From positions 12,767,572 to 12,831,571 of the forward strand of contig OX388325.1 of assembly GCA_947579605.1 (NCBI GenBank): a stretch of 64,000 nucleotides of DNA. Reading direction: 5' to 3'. Under the pieces are notes generated by a model. The model saw only the letters and a list, made by a program, of their open reading frames with translations, was not told the DNA's origin and ran no database searches. Positions 48,101 to 57,447 of this stretch are shown piece by piece. Every line of letters starts with the position of its first letter. Positions within the stretch are counted from its first letter, which is position 1. The position numbers and the translations under genes are program-made. The DNA comes from Athripsodes cinereus (taxonomy: Eukaryota > Arthropoda > Insecta > Trichoptera > Leptoceridae).

Positions 48101-50059
48101 ATTATCAATTGTGAGGAGAGATACGTCGAAAGTACCTCCACCGAGATCAAACACTAATACGTTCTTTTCACCGTCTTTCTTGTCGAGACCGTAAGCGATA
48201 GCGGCTGCAGTTGGTTCGTTGATGATTCTCATGACATTCAATCCGGCAATAACTCCAGCATCCTTTGTTGCTTGACGCTGAGCGTCGTTGAAGTAGGCTG
48301 GTACGGTTACGACAGCGTGTGTGACTTTCTTGCCCAGATAAGCTTCAGCGGTTTCCTTCATCTTTCCGAGCACCATAGCTGATATCTCCTCAGGAGCAAA
48401 TACTTTGTTTCCTTGGCTGGTAGCCACTTCAACATGTGGTTTGCTGTTCTTCTCAACAACCTAGAAAACAACACAAAATTAGAAACACCAACATTACAGG
48501 GTGTTAATTAATTGATTGGGTTTTTTTATCACAATCTTTTCTTCTACGCAGGTAATATTTATTGTAAATTTGTGTTTATTTTATTGATGATAAAGTCTTA
48601 TGGTGCTGAATAAATCAAAATTGCTAAAAGTTACTATTTTTAAGTGTTTTCTTTCCAGATTTTAATCGAGACAGACTTATCTGGTCGGTTTTTTTTTTAA
48701 CGAAATTAGATTTTTCACATCTTTAATATCTTTTGGCAAAACATTGCAACTCAATACCGCCTTATAGTAAAAGCTATTTCTCTCTTCATTATTTGTTCTT
48801 GGGTTTGCATTTCTTATGTCGTCTCTAATAATGGAATTTTGTACTAATGACAAAGCTTGTGCACTATCTCACCTTGAATGGGAAGAATTTGACGTCATGT
48901 TGTACAGTAGCATCACTCCATTCTCTGCCAATGAGACGTTTGGCATCAAACACAGTGTTCTCGGGGTTGGTGGTCAACTGATTCTTAGCAGCGTCTCCGA
49001 TGAGACGCTCACCCTCTGCCGTGAATGCGACATATGATGGAGTGATACGGTTACCCTGGTCGTTGGCGATGATCTCCACACGACCGTTCTTGTAAACACC
49101 AACACTGTAAAGAAAAAAAATATCTATGTTTAATAATCAAAGCAGGAAACTTTCACACAAAACATTAAAAATCAAAGAAGTTTTATATCACTTCCTTCTA
49201 GAAGCAAAATGTCAAATAAGAGGTATCTATATATATATATATATATAGATACCTCTTATTTGACATTTTGAGAGACTAGGCAAGAGCCAAGTCTCTGCCC
49301 GACTGTACGCAGTGAAATGGAGTAAAACCTTCACCTCATACTATCTCCTGCGTAAAATCAAGTGATCTTTCATTAATGGAATGCATGTTGCACATGCATT
49401 TCCGATGAAAATTTGATCACACAGTCATTCATAATATGCGATACTCCCCGCATACTGGATTTAATGTTGTGTCGGCCATTCTGCGAGATGGTCCTGAAGA
49501 AGCACATGTATACACAATGCAGAAACACAACACCTATTCTGCAAATCCAATCTGCATATTCCGGTGACGGGCCGTGTCTCGTCCCATATGCAAAGGCAAG
49601 AGCCAAGTCTCTGCCCGACTGTACGCAGTGAAATGGAGTAAAACCTTCACCTCATACTATCTCCTGCGTAAAATCAAGTGATCTTTCATTAATGGAATGC
49701 ATGTTGCACATGCATTTCCGATGAAAATTTGATCACACAGTCATTCATAATATGCGATACTCCCCGCATACTGGATTTAATGTTGTGTCGGCCATTCTGC
49801 GAGATGGTCCTGAAGAAGCACATGTATACACAATGCAGAAACACAACACCTATTCTGCAAATCCAATCTGCATATTCCGGTGACGGGCCGTGTCTCGTCC
49901 CATATGCAAAGGCAAGAGCCAAGTCTCTGCCCGACTGTACGCAGTGAAATGGAGTAAAACCTTCACCTCATACTATCTCCTGCGTAAAATCAAGTGATCT
50001 TTCATTAATGGAATGCATGTTGCACATGCATTTCCGATGAAAATTTGATCACACAGTCA

Positions 50060-50098
<39 letters not shown>

Positions 50099-50804
50099 AA
50101 GTGGTGGTAAATATTTATTTTTGTTTTGACATTTTTCAATAATTTGACATTTCTTAGGGTTCTATTGACACTAAATATTATTAATTTTACAACATCCATT
50201 TTTAAAGACTGCATGCTACTTGACGTCCCATTTATTTTTATTTGAAATATTCACATAAATACTCTACATTGTTTTTTGAAAATTTGACAAGACTACCTAC
50301 TACTGAATTGACTTGTCATCCATTGACTTTTTTCTCTATTCATAACTTGTGCTGTGATGTTGATAATTATGTTGTTCTTTTTTTGTGTTTTGTTGACTTT
50401 TTATTAAAATTGTTGTATCTTAATTTTCTATATTTGTGTGTACATCATATGAATTATGTATGTAAATATATAACTTGTAAAAGGCTAGCGCCGTGAATTG
50501 TTAATAAATAAATAAAAAACTTACCCAAAGGATTAGAGGTTGTATAGAGTATATTATTTTAACTATATGTTGTATAATCTTGTGTACACAAAGTATAATA
50601 TAAAAAACATAGGATCTATACAAATAATTATTAAAAGATTAATAAGTAAGGGTGATATATAAATTGAACTTGTAATTACCATGAGTATGTGGTTCCCAGA
50701 TCTATTCCGACGACTGTTCCAATATCCTTGTCTTTCTCCTTCTTATCCTCAGCCAGTGCTGCCACTGTCAGGAGACATAACATCCACAATATCTTGCCCC
50801 TCAT
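38980..50804 (-). CDS. Hsc70-3: BiP/GRP78, endoplasmic-reticulum Hsp70 chaperone (Hsc70-3), eight coding exons
   Basis: Seen: exons 50680-50804, 48873-49104, 47786-48460, 46425-46611, 45457-45629, 44744-44881, 44122-44346 and 38980-39198 join in frame to 657 residues plus stop, the usual BiP length. A signal peptide ([18 protein letters not shown]) leads, and the C terminus is KDEL, the ER retention signal. The nucleotide-binding domain has the three Hsp70 signatures ([33 protein letters not shown]); the substrate-binding domain begins with [19 protein letters not shown], followed by the helical lid. Role, from family knowledge: ATP-driven folding of secretory proteins and control of the unfolded-protein response. 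A leader intron (50864-53186) separates the start exon from the promoter. Introns hold many mobile elements, yet no exon is damaged. Confidence 0.97.
39490..39660 (-). mobile_element. SINE-like RTE-tailed retroelement, diverged
   Basis: acagcatctcccgcaagagt, ggtagccagcagattgactg, then ggcttttacaggagacta and gaggacttaagaatcaattc: tail, middle and 5' landmarks in order. Confidence 0.55.
40410..40530 (+). mobile_element. SINE-like RTE-tailed retroelement, tail part
   Basis: ggagaggaccatctgcttgt, ttattacacgcagttagttg, gctaaggtggggtagcag in the sense orientation. Confidence 0.5.
40849..41172. mobile_element. hAT-like MITE with perfect 8-bp target duplication
   Basis: 324 bp flanked by GTTTAACA at 40841-40848 and 41173-41180. 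Ends CAGGGATGCACAG and its complement-type TTCTGCATCGCTG. The interior (tcaaaaactcctcagttttc, aataagtatccgatactttt) is shared with the element at 58133, so the two belong to one family. It lies in the last BiP intron. Confidence 0.85.
41180..42320. other. BiP intron sequence, no assigned feature
   Basis: No recognisable coding or repeat structure; short frames in it have no family features. Confidence 0.35.
42323..42809. mobile_element. pogo/Tigger-like MITE with CAGTGGTACTTTG ends
   Basis: 487 bp between TA at 42321-42322 and 42810-42811; ends CAGTGGTACTTTGACATACA and GTATATCAAGATACCACTG form an inverted pair. Inside, gctcgtatctcaaa occurs repeatedly near the right end. Confidence 0.82.
42812..43790. 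other. BiP intron sequence, no assigned feature
   Basis: AT-rich, with a tatgtatgtatgtatata microsatellite at about 43217-43240. No element ends were found. Confidence 0.35.
43795..44030 (-). CDS. Orphan open frame with one membrane segment (uncertain)
   Basis: The minus-strand frame reads about 75 residues from [15 protein letters not shown] through [10 protein letters not shown] and a hydrophobic helix [19 protein letters not shown] followed by RGK, to a stop at 43795. The composition looks coding, but there is no ATG at its start and I do not recognise it. It lies in the last BiP intron, on the same strand, and cannot be joined in frame to the preceding BiP exon by a good acceptor. It could be a retropseudogene or a transposon piece. 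Confidence 0.25.
44122..44346 (-). CDS. Hsc70-3: BiP exon 8, lid region
   Basis: 75 codons from [20 protein letters not shown] to KEKLGAK, crossing from beta domain into the alpha-helical lid. The downstream intron of 4.9 kb is the largest in the coding part. Confidence 0.95.
44398..44535 (+). mobile_element. LINE 3' end, same family as 7430
   Basis: ttgcaagaaatcggaccttt, ctctacctctgtatatta, then aataaagaattcataaataa. Confidence 0.55.
44744..44881 (-). CDS. Hsc70-3: BiP exon 7, substrate-binding beta domain
   Basis: 46 codons, [20 protein letters not shown] to [10 protein letters not shown], the conserved strands after the peptide-binding loops. Confidence 0.95.
45064..45300 (-). mobile_element. 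LINE protein C-terminal fragment
   Basis: The complement encodes [20 protein letters not shown] and [12 protein letters not shown], the conserved C-terminal block of an insect non-LTR retrotransposon protein (I-P-x-V-x-S-x-T-G-V-x-P-K-S-L). No complete domain remains. Confidence 0.6.
45457..45629 (-). CDS. Hsc70-3: BiP exon 6, linker and start of substrate-binding domain
   Basis: 173 bases; [20 protein letters not shown], then [20 protein letters not shown] and [11 protein letters not shown]. It includes the hydrophobic interdomain linker (IVLLDV). Confidence 0.96.
45759..45841. repeat. Foldback hairpin in BiP intron
   Basis: Left arm 45759-45785 and right arm 45815-45841 are exact complements over 27 bp (tatgtgtcgctgagtttcga...), and the interior aacacat...atgtgtt adds a second stem. 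Confidence 0.92.
46235..46366. mobile_element. hAT-like MITE, truncated copy
   Basis: gggctccgacccatctaac, ccaatcttgggacccacctt and cccatagtttgggaaatact match 2544-2755 with an internal deletion. Confidence 0.65.
46425..46611 (-). CDS. Hsc70-3: BiP exon 5, Hsp70 signature 3
   Basis: 187 bases, [20 protein letters not shown] onwards to [11 protein letters not shown]; contains [17 protein letters not shown] and [11 protein letters not shown]. It ends in phase 1. Confidence 0.96.
46754..47322. mobile_element. MITE with 37-bp terminal inverted repeats, copy 2
   Basis: Ends tatatcgactgtgctcagga... and ...tcctgagcacagtcgatata are complementary over about 37 bp (including aaaggcatcaaaccaca). Same orientation as 35274-35935. 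Confidence 0.85.
47440..47650 (+). mobile_element. RTE-like LINE, 3' fragment
   Basis: cacgtggatcaaattctcaa, gagaaactgtatgaatgtgg and ctctgcctaccccacttagg followed by the gcatagtatagtata tail. Same 3' coding region as 30211-30400, inverted relative to it. Confidence 0.8.
47786..48460 (-). CDS. Hsc70-3: BiP exon 4, core of ATPase domain
   Basis: 225 codons from [12 protein letters not shown] to LKPVQK, containing [32 protein letters not shown] and signature 2. It is the largest exon. Confidence 0.97.
48600..48860 (-). mobile_element. LINE protein C-terminal fragment
   Basis: The complement reads [40 protein letters not shown], resembling the C-terminal end of Jockey/CR1-type proteins. It stops 13 bases before the BiP exon 3 donor, so it sits directly at a splice site. 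Confidence 0.5.
48873..49104 (-). CDS. Hsc70-3: BiP exon 3, start of ATPase domain
   Basis: 232 bases: one base completes Cys, then 77 codons [20 protein letters not shown] to VKFFPFK, before AAG|GTGAGA. It contains the [14 protein letters not shown] block conserved in ER Hsp70s. Confidence 0.96.
49205..49270. repeat. Perfect 66-bp palindrome
   Basis: Each half (33 bp) is the exact complement of the other, centred at 49237/49238 in an (AT)n core: caaaatgtcaaataagaggt ... and its complement. It stands 9 bases before the 316-bp array. Confidence 0.97.
49279..50064 (+). repeat. 316-bp tandem array, two full copies and a half copy
   Basis: Units start at 49279, 49595 and 49911 (ggcaagagccaagtctctgc); the third stops after about 154 bases at an (AT)n run. 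The two full units look identical. The part aaatggagtaaaaccttcac to tgcacatgcatttccgatg also lies inverted at 18262-18365. Confidence 0.95.
50065..50510 (+). mobile_element. (AT)n microsatellite and LINE 3' end
   Basis: An (AT)n run at 50065-50093, then ttttcaataatttgacattt and a 3' end taacttgtaaaaggctagcg with an AATAAATAAATAAA tail, as at 52270. Confidence 0.5.
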
Positions 50805-50863
50805 ATTTACTTTTGTACAATCCACTAGATATACAATATGATACAATACTACTCAATGAGTCT
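50680..50863 (-). CDS. Hsc70-3: BiP exon 2: 5' UTR end, start codon and signal peptide
   Basis: Acceptor ctttgttacag at 50864 side; UTR 50863-50805; ATG at 50804-50802 is the first in the exon and begins the signal peptide. The exon ends within the Cys codon of IDLGTTYSC (TG|GTAATT), giving phase 2. Confidence 0.93.
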
Positions 50864-50904
50864 CTGTAACAAAGAGAATACAAAATATTTATTAATTAAA
50901 CACA

Positions 50905-51052
50905 TTAAGAGGTAGAGTCTCGGCTTCATACACAAGAGATGCGCGGTTCGATCCCAGGTGCTGACAAAACCCGCCTTTCACGACACAAGCTTTCAGCTTA
51001 CTAGGGTTGTATTTGGGTTCATAACAAAAACCCAGATACACCCTTAAAAAAA
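50905..51052 (+). mobile_element. tRNA-derived SINE
   Basis: Contains ggttcgatccc at 50945-50955, an RNA polymerase III B box, about 30 bases after a tRNA-like start (ggtagagtctcggcttcata); then ccgcctttcacgacacaagc and aacaaaaacccagataca plus an A-run. It lies in the BiP leader intron. Confidence 0.75.
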
Positions 51053-51149
51053 CATCTATCATCCTGTTCTTTAACACATAATCTTTTTGTAAATATTTTT
51101 TTTAGCTTATCAAATACACAAAGTGATCGTCTTTCAATCTCCTAAACCA

Positions 51150-51240
51150 AAACCTATACTATACAAGTGGGGTAGGCAGAGAGGACGGCGTGATCAAGCT
51201 ATGTGGTTCTCTGACGCCTGCGCTCTCTCACACACAAAAC
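51150..51240 (-). mobile_element. RTE-like LINE, short 3' fragment
   Basis: caagtggggtaggcagagag followed after a deletion by cgtgatcaagctatgtggtt; minus orientation. Confidence 0.6.
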
Positions 51241-51339
51241 TCTTGAATTTTATAATAAAAAACAGATATGTCTGTAGTTTTATAGTGTACCTCCTAATAT
51301 TAGTTTTTTTTATAATTTAGGAATATAGTTGATAAAATA

Positions 51340-51690
51340 TATCGAGATGTGAGGATGCAAGAAGAGTGTTGTGGATAGAATGCGTTTAAATAAGTTACGA
51401 TGGTTTGGACATGTTTAGCGAATGCAAGATAAAAGAATGAGGAAGAGGACGTATTTGTCTGAAAGAGGAGGTGTGAGGAAGCGTGGACGGCTAAGAACCA
51501 CGTGGCTTGAGCACGTGGATCAAATCCTAAAGGACGGCCGCATGTTGAGTAAGAGAAATCTGCGAACATATATGAGAAACTGGACGAATGTGGAGGAAGC
51601 GAAAGAAGTATGTAAGGATAGATCTATATGGCGTTCCGTTATCTCTGCCTACCCCTCCTGGGACACGGCGTGAGGGTATAGATAGACAAA
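51340..51690 (+). mobile_element. RTE-like LINE, 3' fragment
   Basis: The plus strand encodes [36 protein letters not shown] and a stop after SAYPSWDTA, then the tail gtgagggtatagatagac. Confidence 0.85.
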
Positions 51691-51759
51691 TAGATAGAAA
51701 TATATATGCATAAACGAGAGTATAATAAATAGCATATTGTAAAAAATAGAAGAGGTATA

Positions 51760-52320
51760 AATAATATGCATCTATACCATCACGATTTTGATTTTTACTT
51801 AATCATCTGTAATCATTTCACGATTTTGATTTTTACTTAATCATCTGTCCATTGCTTATTAATATTATTATCAATTAATTATTATTATTATTATTTCGAA
51901 TTTTATACATTATTTCTTAATCTATTTATATGTTTAATATTTATGTTGTTTTTTAATGATTCTATTTTTTTGACATCTAATCTAACGAATTTGACAATTA
52001 TCATCTTGAACTATTTTTAATTGGATACTTGTTTTGATTTGTATATTACATTCTGTCTTTTAATGTTTGCATTCATCAAATTTTGTCCAGTCTCTGTATG
52101 GTTTAATTTAATTGTTTTATTCTATTACTATTGCTGTTTTTGTTCAAATTACTACCATTTTTGTTATATCTTAATGTTTATTTTTATAAATTTGTACCAA
52201 TTCATTTTTTATCAGTTTTTATTGTTGTCTGTCAAATTGTTTTTTTCTGCTTTGTTATATGTTTAACATGTAAAAGGCTCACGCCGTATACAAGTGATAA
52301 ATAAAATAAATAAATAAATA
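51760..52320 (+). mobile_element. LINE 3' end with AAATA tail
   Basis: T-rich 3' UTR ending acatgtaaaaggctcacgcc and (AAATAAAT)n. A 30-base duplication (cgattttgatttttacttaa ...) lies at 51783 and 51822. Confidence 0.5.
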
Positions 52321-52334
52321 AAATAAATCACAGC

Positions 52335-52570
52335 ATATATATTCCACAAGTGGGGTAGCCAACAAATTGGCTGCATGTAACAAACATTCAGATTGTCCTC
52401 TCCGTGCCAATTAAAAAATAAGATGGGTGACATGCCTAACTGAATTTTAAATGATAATTGTCTTACACGTGAGATTTTAAGAACACCAGCCTTTTTTCAG
52501 GACACTCGAAATCTAAGCGGGAGATCTACTCCTTAACGGGGACTCCACAGGATGATAATATATTGAAGTA
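52335..52570 (-). mobile_element. SINE-like RTE-tailed retroelement
   Basis: ttccacaagtggggtagcca, gattgtcctctccgtgccaa, tcaggacactcgaaatctaa and taacggggactccacaggat: nearly the whole element in complement. Confidence 0.65.
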
Positions 52571-53186
52571 TTAAAGAAAAAAAATTATGATAATTATATG
52601 TTTGGCATCAGAAAATATGTTCCTAGCGTTTTTGTAATAATTAAGAGTGTACCGTTCACATTTCTTTTATATCCTACACTTAAAAATGGGAACGGAGACG
52701 TGAAAAAAGTAGGAAATACGGAACATACGGTAAGAAATGTAAAATTCTGAATTAAAAATAATCAATTTCTCGTAAATATATCAAAACTCTTCCCAAACCG
52801 AGTTATATGGAACGAACAACAATTAAAATATCTTCTAAAATTATCAGAGAATCGAGAAATTGTAGTCGCGGTATTGATGACGTATTCATGTCGGCATTAA
52901 ATTATTGATGGAAATAATTCACATTTCTCAAATAAAATTCGTTCAAATTATATATTTGACAAATAATCACAGATTCAAACACAAAATTACACACAATCTT
53001 ATAGTTTTTTGTGACATTTTACAATGATTTGGTAAGTAATGAAAGAATATGGACTCGACATCGGCAAACCACACCAACCCAAAATTAATCACTGGCAAAA
53101 CTCAATATTTATGTTGAATCCACACATAAATTATAATTTAAACAGTTTTAACTTAGATCAAAAACATAACACAATAAAAAAATTAC

Positions 53187-53270
53187 CTTAAAACAGAGAA
53201 ATATTGCACAAAATTCACAGATTATTTTCACTGTGGTTCTATGACATACACTTCTCGGCTGAATTTTAGA
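53187..53270 (-). other. Hsc70-3: BiP leader (5' UTR) exon
   Basis: The donor TAAG|GTAATT at 53187/53186 and the strong acceptor at 50864 define a 2.3-kb leader intron. The transcription start near 53270 is inferred from a TATA-like TAAATAAT at 53302-53309 on the minus strand. Confidence 0.55.
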
Positions 53271-53301
53271 ATGAGAATGAGTCCCGAGGTCTGCCACCGG
53301 A

Positions 53302-53309
53302 CATTATTT
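53302..53309 (-). promoter_or_regulatory. TATA-like box of BiP
   Basis: TAAATAAT on the minus strand, about 30 bases upstream of the inferred start. Confidence 0.45.
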
Positions 53310-53324
53310 AGCGCTAGTGAGCCT

Positions 53325-53343
53325 CGTGTTGAGCTCTGATTGG
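53325..53343 (-). promoter_or_regulatory. ERSE-like element, CCAAT-N9-ACACG
   Basis: The ER stress response element consensus is CCAAT-N9-CCACG. Here the CCAAT half and the 9-base spacing are exact and one base of the second half differs. Confidence 0.7.
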
Positions 53344-53379
53344 TCGATTTAGCTGTGACGTTTCAAAAGAAGCATTGTG

Positions 53380-53384
53380 ATTGG
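53380..53384 (-). promoter_or_regulatory. CCAAT box
   Basis: Second of three CCAAT boxes (minus strand) in 79 bases; no ERSE second half follows it. NF-Y binding is the known role of such boxes. Confidence 0.5.
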
Positions 53385-53412
53385 GACAAGTGTCTCGAGT
53401 TGGCTTCATCTG

Positions 53413-53423
53413 ATTGGCCCACG
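53413..53423. promoter_or_regulatory. Exact ERSE-II (ATTGG-N-CCACG)
   Basis: ATTGGCCCACG matches the ERSE-II consensus at every specified position. In other animals ATF6/XBP1 with NF-Y act through it. The same CCAAT also starts a weak ERSE (CCAAT-N9-CCAAC). Confidence 0.82.
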
Positions 53424-53479
53424 TCCCGGTCGAGACGTTTCGAGATTGTCATGGCTGTATGGAGAAGATATTATTTTCT

Positions 53480-54320
53480 TTTATCCCACTTAATTTTGGC
53501 ATGATTACAATTACATGATTATTGCATCTATTGTTTTCTTACCTCAATTATCTTTCTTTTATTATTTTTGATATATGGCCTTGTATTTTAATAGCGGGTC
53601 TATGTCCTAAAATACTACGACACACTGCGTAAGTACCTCCCCCATATTGAGCGCGAATAACGGGATTTCAAAAAGTTATCCAACCTAATCAGGTCAACTT
53701 TTTTTATAATAAATCAACGATCTATTGACTCGGTAATACGTATTATTATACGTAAATGTAGATCACAATCAATGATGACATCAGGTATCATGCTATATCA
53801 GCTTATTTATTACCTACTTTGATATTATTTTTTTCAAATAAAAAGGAATTTTTTCCAGAACTTTTTTAAATTTTCACCTTTTGTGTACTCCTTTCCTTTT
53901 ACCTCCAGAATAAAATATTGCTAGAATTATCCAGAATGTATAAAGATCATGTCATGAGTAACCCTGCAGTTCTAAACTTGGGCATTGTTGGCCATATAAA
54001 CTTTCTAGGTCCAAGAGAAATATTTTTCCTAAAAATATAATCTCAATTTTTAAGATTTTCAAATATGAATATTATTTTGTCTCCTCAAAGAACTAGGTAA
54101 CTCGGTCCATAAACATTTGTTTCAATTTATCCAATCATGGAATTCTGCTACTTGTGCTTCAATAAAATAAATAACTCAGTTCTCCTATGCTATGGTGGTA
54201 AGGAGTGGTAGTAAATTAAATAACATACCTGCAGAATATTTTACAGTCCTGAAAAGATAAAATATGTACCTATTCTCCTTAACAGTTTACTGCATCTGTA
54301 GGTGTGTACATATAGTTTAA
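53480..54320. other. Spacer upstream of BiP
   Basis: AT-rich sequence with no ORF or repeat that I can assign. Confidence 0.35.
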
Positions 54321-54324
54321 GTTC

Positions 54325-54830
54325 AGATTTATTTATTTATTTATTTATTTATTAATCAGAGACACAAACAGAAAGTTGACAAAATACACACAAAAAAATA
54401 AAAACAACATACATTGATTCGGCCAGGCCAACCCCCCAATTAAGTGTGTCTACAGCATACACATATTAATGTTAACAAAAGAATGATAGAAAAAAAAAAA
54501 AAAAACAATCAAACAAAAGCAGATCACAATCACCGCAGGCCCAGTACAAACTGAACCTGCACCAAACAAGCAACGATCAAAAAAACAAAAAATTTCAACC
54601 TACAAAGATACCAAAGTTGGAGGCAACACTCCTTCTGAACACCGTCAGTGAATGACAAAAGACATCCGCACCATCCACGCAATGTGAGCATAAAACATTA
54701 TATAATCTACACATTCTGCTGATTGGACTATTTTGACTGACATTGTTACTATGTCTGTCCATTAAGAAAGTTCTTAGGTTACGTAGGCGGGGATTTGCTG
54801 CATAAAAATTCAATTATAATCAAGATTATT
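54325..54830 (-). mobile_element. Jockey/CR1-like LINE 3' part
   Basis: On the minus strand: PRLRNLRTFLMDRHSNNVSQ, SPISRMCRLYNVLCSHC and DVFCHSLTVFRRSV, typical of the extreme C terminus of insect Jockey-type proteins, then a 3' UTR ending in an (ATAAA)n tail. A shorter relative is at 60320-60435. Confidence 0.65.
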
Positions 54831-55730
54831 ATTTTTTATTTCTTTTTTACCTCAGCGCAGTCTCTTCTACTTGTGAATGATGGCCTCTTCCACATCTCTC
54901 CAATTTATCTAAATAATCTTTTGAAAATAAACCCAATCAGACATCTCAATTGATAAACCATGTTTACACAATGCAACATAAAGGCATCTCAATGCTTACA
55001 AATTATTGCTCTAGGCTGAGTTAAGTAATGATGATGACGTTACATGATTTGTTTCTTTTGGCGCTGTTTTTCTCTTTGACAGTTTCAATGGCGCCAGTAG
55101 TTAGATGGTAGAAATCACTAGTGAGAGTAAGAATATCTTATCTTATATGTCATGAATAGTCCTGCAGAATAGCTGTCATTTTTTTTATTAACAAATTTGT
55201 AAACCAAAATGAAACTCAGTGATAAAACAAATTAATTATTTATTTAAAAAGTATTTAACAACATCAAGCACCTATAAAAGTAAAAAAAATTGGTCTAATA
55301 AATAACATATAACATCTACAATGAATAATTACAATTCATTAAACAACAAACCACTAAGTAAAACATTGTAAAATAGTTTAAAATATACCTAATCACAAAC
55401 ACAGAATAACTGTTGTTCCCATTGTGACATCACCTCTGATCACCTCACTCACAGCTTTGTTCTGTCTTTATGTTTGATCGAAAATATACATGTCTATTTA
55501 AATTGTTTTTAACACATTATGACCATAGAGCAACAGCTGCCTTTTGAAAAATTCAAAATGTCATTATAGAACAATATTTAAATTGACATCGTAACTAGAA
55601 CAAGGACTCATGAGCCAAATGTCATTTTGAAATATGCCTTTTCAAAGTTTTTAATTGTGTCCACTTCAACATTACTTACATTATACAATTGGTTAATCAA
55701 ATGGTAACATTTTATATTTATAAAAATACA
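54830..55730. other. Spacer, no assigned feature
   Basis: AT-rich; no ORF, no tandem repeats and no element ends that I can define. Confidence 0.35.
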
Positions 55731-55736
55731 TAGTTA

Positions 55737-55882
55737 TTATAAAATAACACTGTTTTTTGTTTCGCATTAATGTATACAAAGTATACCACAATTACGCCTA
55801 GCTCTTTCACCAAAAGATTGTGAAAGAATTGTGGTATACTTTGTACACATTAATGTGAAACAAAAACAGTGTTATTTTATAA
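55737..55882. repeat. Foldback hairpin element
   Basis: Arms of about 55 bp (ataacactgttttttgtttc, gcattaatgtatacaaagta and complements) with few mismatches, loop of about 30 bp around gcctagctctttcacc. Confidence 0.9.
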
Positions 55883-55884
55883 CT

Positions 55885-56560
55885 CTAATTATTAAAAAGC
55901 TATTTTACAATGTCAAGACTAAAACATTAAATTCAAGTGATACAAAAAATAAATAAAAACGTAAAAAAACATTTCCAATCACAAGATTACAATTAAGTTA
56001 ACGTCACCCCTTCAAACAAAAAAAAAATGGCTATTGGTCTAATAATTCAGGATATTTCAATTAAAAATTGCATGGGCACAAAAAAAACTCAAGAGAATTC
56101 CTTTTTGTATTCTGCAAAAAAAAGACCTCATGGATCTATGGGTCCTTGTTCCAGTCATCGCTTCAATTGATGATTTTTTTTAAATTTTCTTTACAATATT
56201 GAAGAGGTGTACCATAGGACAAAGAATAATTCTATTCACAGACTAGTCATGGTTAGTAAATCAGGGTTAAATATTTTTTTCCAGTGAGGATGGTTGACAG
56301 TCTTATAAACATTAAATACCATTTGGAAACCAATCAGAAACCTCGATTGGAGAACCATGTCTACACAATGCAAAATTGTGTAAAATCTAATCGGAAGAAG
56401 TGAGAAAGGTGTCCTACATCCAAAACCTAATATCCATTAAAATAATGTTATTATAATAATTTACACCTATAAACCAAACAATTTTAGAATCAGAATATCT
56501 GGGAGGTCTAGGGTTCAAAATCCAATCCTAACTTTCTCCTAATGATGGTGATTCAAACTA
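55885..56560. other. Spacer, no assigned feature
   Basis: No coding or repeat structure recognised. Confidence 0.3.
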
Positions 56561-56567
56561 TAGTATA

Positions 56568-56790
56568 ATATCTAATAATAAAGAGGAAAGATTTGATTGT
56601 TTGCATTAAATAGGCTCCGAAACTACTGAACCGATTTTAAAATTCTTTCACTGTTGAGAAGCTACACTATCCCCGGGTGACATAGGCTATATTATATTTT
56701 CGAAAAATTAGGGATCCTTACTAAAACTAAATTATTTTTTTAAATACCTATCTACCCAAGCAAAGCCGGTGCCGACCCGCTTGTAATTAA
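56568..56790 (+). mobile_element. Helitron-like element
   Basis: Begins atctaataataaagaggaaa and passes through aaactactgaaccgatttta and gggtgacataggctatatta, then ends with a GC-rich ccggtgccgacccgctt. This is the sequence order of widespread lepidopteran non-autonomous Helitrons; the CTRR end is eroded. Confidence 0.65.
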
Positions 56791-57224
56791 ATTAAATAAT
56801 ATAATACAACCCCCTATTCTATATTGATTCAAACTGAAATAAGAACTTTACAAAATTTTATAATCAAGTTCACTTGAACTAACATTTGTATTCTATATGA
56901 TACAAGTTGTATAATTAGGAACAATTTTAGAGTTAATAGAATACCAAATTCCAATATATAAAATGAAATAGAATCGGGCGATTATTATAGAAAAATATTC
57001 CAAAATAATACAGAGATATTTCTGGATGGTTCCAGAAAATTACAAACTTCAAAAGTAATTGTGTAAAAATCTACCACTGTCTTTAGTGAAATAAACAGAA
57101 TAATAAATATTATAATCTTAAGTACATTATTACAACACAACCCAAATGTGATAATGGAATAGATATTCACATACCTAATTTAAAATAGCTCTATTGGAAG
57201 TGTTGTTTTTCTTATTAAATCTGT

Positions 57225-57420
57225 TTATAAGTCTTCAAAAAATTATTTATAAAATAAAATTATTGATAAAAAATATGCATTGTTTAATTTTATGTGTGTA
57301 TTACTGATTAATGGCCTTAGTTGCCAAAGCCAAATAAATTAATTTAAAAAAATGTGAAATTTGCTTGATTGGGACAAAATGCCCAAGTCCCGATGTGTTC
57401 CAACTAAGCGGAATTGACTG
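57225..57420. mobile_element. pogo/Tigger-like MITE, truncated copy 2
   Basis: ttgattgggacaaaatgccc, aagtcccgatgtgttccaac and the end gcggaattgactg match the right end of 14539-15319. Only the right side remains, and it ends 9 bases from the ALAD poly(A) signal. Confidence 0.7.
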
Positions 57421-57428
57421 TATTATAA

Positions 57429-57434
57429 TTTATT
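57429..57434 (-). terminator. Probable polyadenylation signal of ALAD
   Basis: AATAAA on the minus strand 13 bases beyond the stop codon; the 3' UTR would then be very short and end in or at the MITE. Confidence 0.5.
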
Positions 57435-57447
57435 CCTTAATTAATCA

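Noticed and set aside
49373..49947. Repeated 72-77-codon frames on both strands in the 316-bp array
   Set aside because: The frames exist only because the unit repeats; no conserved domain and a strand ambiguity argue against a gene.
50945..50955. A tRNA gene suggested by the B box
   Set aside because: The surrounding sequence does not fold as a cloverleaf and has the SINE body and A-tail downstream.
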